NCBI GenBank assembly: GCA_023247075.1
Contig: JAHFHD010000008.1
Span: 1 to 34,179, forward strand
DNA length: 34,179 nt
Source: Candidatus Omnitrophota bacterium
GTDB lineage: Bacteria > Omnitrophota > Omnitrophia > Omnitrophales > Danuiimicrobiaceae
Reading direction: 5' to 3'
This document shows, one piece after another, positions 31,501 to 34,179 of this stretch. Position 1 is the first letter of the stretch, and each line of letters starts with the position of its first letter. The notes below the pieces were generated by a model. It did not search any database, was not told where the DNA came from, and saw only the letters and a list, made by a program, of their open reading frames with translations. A program made the translations under genes and the position numbers.

Positions 31501-33961
31501 CTATTTCCCAGAAGAAGACCGCCAGAGGCTTGAAACAGTGGTGGATCAAATGATTCCAGAAGAAGGGACAGTTCTCGATTTAATGGCGGGCGCTCGCTCA
31601 AGTTTTTCAAAACAAAAGAGAGAAGTGGTTGGGCTTGGTTTGACCCAGAAGGCGCTAGAAAGCAATAAAGTTTTAACACGTTTTCTCGTTCACGATCTAA
31701 ATCAAAATCCAAAACTCCCGCTTGAAGAATCGTTTGACGCCATTGTTATTTCATTTGGGCTTATGTATTTAACCAATCCTCAGCAAGTGCTTGAGTCTGT
31801 TTTGAAACATTTGAAGCCTCAAGGGAAATTGATTGTGATTTGGCATGAGAATATTTGGGATTTTGATTTAGCCACTAATGTTTGGAACGTTCCTCAGGCT
31901 TATGGATTTAAAACCAGAGAGGCGCTCATAAACCATTACTTTAAACAAGCCGGTTTTGAGAATATAAAACGAGTAAAAGATCAACAGAGCGGTTTTCACA
32001 TCGCCACAGGCAGCAGACCAGTACAAAATGAAAGTATTGCTCAGTTCTTACTACCCACAACAGTTAATTCAAGAACTGAGACACGCAACCATAATGAAAA
32101 CAATGGATTAAATTTTGTTTTAAAAATGAAAAAATTTTTCAATCAACATTGGCAACCGGTAGTGACAGGAGTTTTAATGATTGGATTTGCTTACTGCCGC
32201 GTGTATGGTTGGGTGCACGAAATTGGGCACTTAATTGCTCATCACCTCACGTTTGAGCAAGCGGCTGGTTTGCTTAAGCTGAAATTTCTTCCAGGCTCAA
32301 TGTATGTGCTGACTCATTTTGGAAATCTTTCGAGCTTTGGGGAGTGGCTGGGTTATGATCGATCTCGAGCATTTATTCTGTATGCGGGCGAGGCTTTTGC
32401 GTTTGTTATTTTAATCCCGCTTTTTATATTGCTCACCAAACAATTGTCCCACCTCAATCGTCTTTTGGGTCATTTTCTAGCATATGCGGTACTTTATCTC
32501 TCTACCACACCTCTGCTTGATGCGCTTTACGGCCCTTGGGTGCAACAACCAATCACTGATTTCTGGCAGGCGTATTATTTTTTTAAAGGCCAGCATCCTC
32601 TTCTACTTGCACCTTTTTTGGCTGTTCTTCCGTTCGTCGTGTATTGGATTTTTAATCGGATGGATATTTTTAAAGTTTCCGGTGAAGGTGGAAATATTAT
32701 TAAGAAAAGCTCTGCCCCGAAGTTAACACAACCTCAATCAACGATTCAAGGACAAAACTCCAATCATCCCGAGCTGCGCCACTTGGCTGTCATCCTGAGT
32801 GACCCTAAAGGGCTGCTGCGCGGAGCGAAGGATCTAAATTCGCTAGATTCTTCGGCTTCGCCTCAGAATGACATAAATATGAATATGCAAAACATGACAA
32901 TTAATAAAAAAAAGGCCGAGCTGCGCCACTTTGAAAGTAGTTCCAGAGCATTAATTAATCAAAGCGCAACTCAGTCCTTGCTACCCACAACAGTTAATGA
33001 AGCAAGGGCCGAGCTGCGCCACTTTGAAAGTAGTTCCAGAGCATTAATTAATCAAAGCGCAACTCAGTCCTTGCGCCGTACCATGGACGCAAGGGCCGAG
33101 CTGCGCAGCCCAGTAGCACAAGAAGCAGCAGAAGCGGAACTGTACCGCAATTTGGATTCTTACTCAACGAGTGAGAAAGCAGAACAACTCGCCATATTAA
33201 TTTTAAATAGTTCAGATGATTTTGAGAATTTCTTAAGTGAGTTTGTGCAAGCAGTGGAAGAAATTTTTGAGAAAGAATCTGGCGTGATTGGTTTGAATGG
33301 CACTCGCGAGGAGGCCAACCTTAATCCAGAGGTGATTCAATTGGCTGAGAAGCTTCGCGCTGCACTTAAGTCGCGTCTGAGTAAAGAAATAAAAGCAGCG
33401 TTCGTATTTCCAAAGGAGATTTTAAATGCAAAGGACGCCCAAACTCGCGCAGAAGAACTTTCTCAAACCGGTATGGCTATTGTTCAAGCAGAGGAAGCGT
33501 TTCAGAATGTGAGCCTTGACGTTTTTTCTGGCGGCGATGAAACTCAAATTTTGCGCCATCATTTTAATCGAGCGCTTAAAACAAAAAAGGCTGCAACCGA
33601 ATTGCAAAAGCGAACTCGCTTTTTAGTGAGCGATTTTCCTGACGCGACTTCATATGATGTAGTTGGTTCTGCAGAGATTAATCCAGCCTCTTCTCATCAA
33701 ACAGTTCAGTGGTTTCGGTTTGACCGTTTCGGTGATGGCACCAAAATTGAAGCAAAGGATGGAGAGCCTGTCGGACCAAGTCTAATGCTTGCAATGCTTG
33801 CTTCAAACGTGTTGCTGAGAGAAGACTTGGATGATTTGATTCAATTTGATCAAAATGGTGTTGCCTCAATTAAAAATAAAACTGCACTCAGTGTTTTTAA
33901 TCTTCTCCGACAAATGCTGGTTCAAGCAAAGACGGACCAAGTCAGACTTGAAGCTGCATAG
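25583..33961 (+). CDS. giant multi-enzyme protein with repeated RAELR linkers (possible polyprotein)
   Basis: 2792 residues. Signal peptide at ~1-34 (SISLLLLIVFTVTTL..AFA). Residues ~45-600: Tiki/ChaN/TraB-like pattern (ILIEDAHSVPEAQ, VVASEGASG, late AGGFHAEG). Residues ~700-865 and ~960-1405: unrecognised. Residues ~1452-1760: PP2C phosphatase (NQDAWF, VFDGV, ANAGDSRAYL, LLFTDGVY, DDQT). Residues ~1893-2146: class I methyltransferase (VLDLMAGARSS, FDAIVISFGLMYL). Residues ~2182-2366: membrane-embedded M50-like peptidase (HEIGH at 2212-2216; TTPLLDALYG as possible third ligand). Residues ~2511-2792: helical, unrecognised. Modules are joined by linkers carrying (R)AELR or TETR, about 13 copies, with four 65-bp palindromes in frame. 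The ATG at 25583 is the first start after a stop; GAAAGG lies 14 bases upstream. A single enzyme with all these domains is not a known family. Confidence 0.85.
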   Translation: MPLKAVKLLVPKSISLLLLIVFTVTTLSRETAFASPVIPEANPVEELQAQTSHLTIPKMLGTVLASHKTGSPPIILIEDAHSVPEAQKNIERIIRYVQKKYGVRVVASEGASGKLEPELLKSFPDAKRLKTMVRSYLEAGEMTGVTASAILNTVGHAPEYIGVENWALYEEGLRNYFEAANQEQSILKAITQETKMLEQKKKEIYSEELLKSDQILNDFDENKTSFMKVLRKLSQIKSPQSVGQSHDFLMLKTILKESLKTEMGNEKLKVEIKTLAEEVKKSLGSPAFTRIFNQKLQAFQTSQMSAGEFGLFLKKFSDLRRETSPHMSMSKVLEDEIKIQRQMESVGGAKLSKEFETYAKRLKENLFQSMEERNLDQESKTLKLLKKLAKLELSREEWEEVKLLEVGNISPIAVSYVTLSEAKGLGSLDSSAPPQNDMRTMDFLFHFQLSFYHNAEKREAAMLGNLNSFLDESKIDSTTRNHQPSILVAGGFHAEGLVQKLKKEKRSYILICPRVDVLPKESKYRMHMQGNVSWKKYFQVKNGHVNLYDAFMRGARDRLLVGAGLEPAPTLRLWRDQIIRDLAQAEKLDEAWQYTKILDEVLVSKKMEESHFLEQKLSKLHHFVDGLRYLHQTQLLTEPNILKLLGQSKVVAPALASALSQNSEIRSEFIVDDQDSPDRHSPAKRESKSGDEALKARVNQETVTLMMRELFFSKNLSLTPKLKRHILSTFLPDSVIEKVGEDNFSIKRDQNELTISTSEKQQFFNVKIYVGLNQDVLILNAGQITGVNGEQIPEFGNVLPSYRQYGLPFFAWWYQTKLKPFARLLMVKNVWMQSSLVQMNQTVNMFGFQTTGNQIWTIDPNKNSNHQPKSELRNNSLPVILSGAKDLSSLDSSASPQNDINMNMQNTTVNKARAELRYTENSLKAMINKGAAQSSLPIAINQTRAELRNFGNYFKARISEMAEQFKITTQQEAVKNADEKPSELSLGQANQISKEVVRELIRLQSIGLASPDITIIDHTELGFSTLGELSSYLENIPTAAAFLYFDFPVINGLTNLGQLLRGLGLEAASNPRIRAIDSVDFNAVCAFILQMSSAAQIHVFDFSNGQWQKETQIVKRAKLFLSTLSKFFLPSLHKSSDDDLKKILAQFNQTRAARISEVNSSLVNTDLSTLALFAEGNRLRSELDEVMLAIYESNQNTHAALQALRRIDFEASKLQDQAMNIINGNLEEIFQVEQYIIGLRDLIRETEYKLVHTPAQFRNALHAQYSNVNESASALFKTIFHSQTLVIPNEDQILSYSGILRKGVEIFTRGVLTRSPYINISVLVFIQQDAPWNMGLKMVVKPDDNQTGIYQHISFENLAFRLEGVDNFNSYLLTFHERSSGIYEAQISNVEPGKYSVEVLNSTVRHDPNLRRSHSELRNIESNSKANINESAAQSLHHSKGVRAETRQENDEWIAGFSEPFSERPKALSPGEDPRPNQDAWFAQTLDNGVVIAGVFDGVRAEKFSYEASHTACDAIEVYLSAHLTDSPQNINSSQATQILQDAMQEAHRAITKGATTATVALLLPRHGLQEKRFFELWVANAGDSRAYLWTSSQKIERLTVDSFQGDGKATILDLDDVRRHNGHLIQEKNVLEERQAKAHQIGDYGLRQELAWEKWEHEFLGNVLGNADESYVPVITRAVIPLNSRVLLFTDGVYRLLKRDEMEKIIVGDIINQRPGAGWSGRGSTAQTILAAIRGELKKKRFIGLDDQTAVILNMSPYPSLRDHLAQSSVSKSKSELRHTENNSRAFINPSAAQSLLPTTVNKARAKLRHNSLPVILSHSLVILNEVKDLALRVNSAKDLSSLDSSATVLADKSASPQNDINMNMQNSTVNEAMAELRNAKNSSNKIIDQQRKKSGLQPHELGAMVTRLVHVFTSWTQVVESELLRRPGLTEQVIKTELKYFLGPETGRHARHNPEFSDQLFWSRTKHDDETYFPEEDRQRLETVVDQMIPEEGTVLDLMAGARSSFSKQKREVVGLGLTQKALESNKVLTRFLVHDLNQNPKLPLEESFDAIVISFGLMYLTNPQQVLESVLKHLKPQGKLIVIWHENIWDFDLATNVWNVPQAYGFKTREALINHYFKQAGFENIKRVKDQQSGFHIATGSRPVQNESIAQFLLPTTVNSRTETRNHNENNGLNFVLKMKKFFNQHWQPVVTGVLMIGFAYCRVYGWVHEIGHLIAHHLTFEQAAGLLKLKFLPGSMYVLTHFGNLSSFGEWLGYDRSRAFILYAGEAFAFVILIPLFILLTKQLSHLNRLLGHFLAYAVLYLSTTPLLDALYGPWVQQPITDFWQAYYFFKGQHPLLLAPFLAVLPFVVYWIFNRMDIFKVSGEGGNIIKKSSAPKLTQPQSTIQGQNSNHPELRHLAVILSDPKGLLRGAKDLNSLDSSASPQNDINMNMQNMTINKKKAELRHFESSSRALINQSATQSLLPTTVNEARAELRHFESSSRALINQSATQSLRRTMDARAELRSPVAQEAAEAELYRNLDSYSTSEKAEQLAILILNSSDDFENFLSEFVQAVEEIFEKESGVIGLNGTREEANLNPEVIQLAEKLRAALKSRLSKEIKAAFVFPKEILNAKDAQTRAEELSQTGMAIVQAEEAFQNVSLDVFSGGDETQILRHHFNRALKTKKAATELQKRTRFLVSDFPDATSYDVVGSAEINPASSHQTVQWFRFDRFGDGTKIEAKDGEPVGPSLMLAMLASNVLLREDLDDLIQFDQNGVASIKNKTALSVFNLLRQMLVQAKTDQVRLEAA
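26830..26894 (+). repeat. 65-bp palindrome inside the Tiki-like domain
   Basis: TGTCACCCTGAGCGAAGCG..CTCAGAATGACA, read in frame as about 21 residues (SEAKGLGSLDSSAPPQND). It interrupts the N-terminal domain well away from any linker. Confidence 0.85.
27263..27291 (+). repeat. perfect 11-bp GC hairpin in coding sequence
   Basis: GTAGGGGCGGG (27263-27273) and CCCGCCCCTAC (27281-27291) around a 7-base loop, read in frame as VGAGLEPAPT. It belongs to a palindrome type different from the 65-bp family. Confidence 0.8.
28187..28429 (+). repeat. linker block 1 (SELR, palindrome, two AELR units)
   Basis: Three ELR units (GAGCTGCGC at about 28193, 28326 and 28418). A 65-bp palindrome lies between the first two (28216-28280, read as VILSGAKDLSSLDSSASPQND). 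It separates residues ~870-950 from the next module. Confidence 0.85.
29812..29929 (+). repeat. linker block 2 (SELR / AETR) before the PP2C module
   Basis: SELRN at ~29828 and RAETRQ at ~29913; the phosphatase domain begins directly after AETR. No palindrome in this block. Confidence 0.75.
30900..31245 (+). repeat. linker block 3 with longest coding palindrome, before the methyltransferase
   Basis: SELR (30908), AKLR (~31000) and AELR (~31207). The palindrome at 31027-31166 is longer than elsewhere and has the same module order as the MITE interior (two TGTCATCCTGA modules, CTCAGGGTAAACTCCGCG). It includes the 24-bp CCGCCA..TGGCGG insert at 31122-31145, all in frame. Confidence 0.85.
32023..32095 (+). 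repeat. linker block 4 (TETR) before the M50-like module
   Basis: A degenerate linker: QFLLPTTVNSRTETRN. It keeps the LLPTTVN and RTETR parts of the other linkers but has no palindrome. Confidence 0.7.
32744..33108 (+). repeat. linker block 5 with palindrome and 93-bp tandem repeat
   Basis: PELR (32770), palindrome 32788-32873 with a 21-bp insert (32800-32820, CCCTAAAGGG core), then AELR units at 32914, 33007 and 33094. The first two units are offset by exactly 93 bases (31 codons) and share at least 67 identical bases. The C-terminal module starts after the last AELR. Confidence 0.85.
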
Positions 33962-33983
33962 TGGATGACAATGGTGTTAATTC

Positions 33984-34179
33984 TTACTCCTCAAGCGGGA
34001 CATAGGCGCGTTTTGTGCGCATCAAGTAAAGACTCGCGCCGCTTGCGACAATAATTGAAGACCCAATCAAGGTTTTAATCGTTGGATATTCTCTCCAGAA
34101 AAGTGCAGCGAAGATTGCTGCAAAAACGGGTGTTAAATAGGAAAAGGGAAGCACGAGTGAAACCGGTGCATCTTGAATT
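33984..34179 (-). CDS. EamA/DMT-family transporter, 3' part (start outside window)
   Basis: The minus-strand frame is open from the window edge to TAA at 33984-33986 and encodes the last 64 residues. Two hydrophobic segments, LPFSYLTPVFAAIFAALFW and LIGSSIIVASGASLYLM, with an E in WREYPT between them, are the typical end of an EamA drug/metabolite transporter. The C terminus (RTKRAYVPLEE) is cytoplasmic. The gene is convergent with the second giant gene, separated by 22 bases. Substrate unknown. Confidence 0.8.
   Translation of the reverse strand, partial: IQDAPVSLVLPFSYLTPVFAAIFAALFWREYPTIKTLIGSSIIVASGASLYLMRTKRAYVPLEE

Noticed and set aside
28187-33108. The regularly recurring linker and palindrome blocks as a possible CRISPR array
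   Set aside because: Units are in frame with a long coding region, spacing is irregular (hundreds to thousands of bases) and no spacer-like unique short segments exist.

Overview
The window reads as a piece of a Gram-negative, uncultivated-type bacterial chromosome with moderate AT content. A lipid A type acyltransferase, AsmA-like and outer-envelope genes point to an outer membrane. Two giant secreted proteins, dense palindromic repeats inside and between genes, and an exosortase-style small protein fit Omnitrophota (Candidatus Omnitrophica) best. That placement is inference from gene style, not a database match. No rRNA, tRNA, CRISPR array or phage block is visible.

Layout. 1-5.9 kb: 3' end of an LpxL/HtrB-like acyltransferase, an RluB-type pseudouridine synthase, a convergent PTPS/QueD-family gene whose active-site Cys is replaced, then thioredoxin plus a COG0731-type radical SAM gene, and a LacD-like aldolase plus aldo/keto reductase pair. 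5.9-6.4 kb: a 500-bp nest of palindromes. 6.5-10.9 kb: a TPR/zinc-ribbon membrane protein, a membrane-anchored metallophosphoesterase, two small unknown proteins and DNA polymerase IV. 11.1-20.0 kb: a 2957-residue secreted protein with an HESGH metallopeptidase site, about ten EF-hand/dockerin-like calcium loops, a perfectly duplicated 863-bp block and a C-terminal YD-like repeat fan. 20.3-25.1 kb: SDR, AsmA-like protein, Era, a YihX-like HAD phosphatase, a small exported protein, and a staphylococcal-nuclease-like protein. 25.6-34.0 kb: a 2792-residue protein that looks like a string of unrelated enzymes (Tiki/ChaN-like domain, PP2C phosphatase, methyltransferase, M50-like intramembrane protease) joined by repeated Arg-Ala-Glu-Leu-Arg linkers. 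The window ends in the 3' end of an EamA-type transporter on the minus strand.

The most unusual content is the repeats. (a) A MITE-like element occurs four times with ~22-bp terminal inverted repeats and 8-bp target duplications (three perfect, one 7/8). (b) A ~65-bp palindrome that forms the MITE core also occurs alone, including four times in frame inside the 2792-residue gene and once in frame near the start of a small exported protein. (c) 21- and 24-bp hairpin inserts sit at fixed places in these palindromes in both coding and noncoding copies. (d) At 5926-6425 palindromes are nested inside one another, and the small hairpins keep similar loops and flanks while their stems change with compensation.

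The housekeeping genes (era, trxA, dinB, rluB-like) are ordinary. The candidates for an undescribed system are the linker-and-palindrome-built giant protein and its partner giant metallopeptidase.
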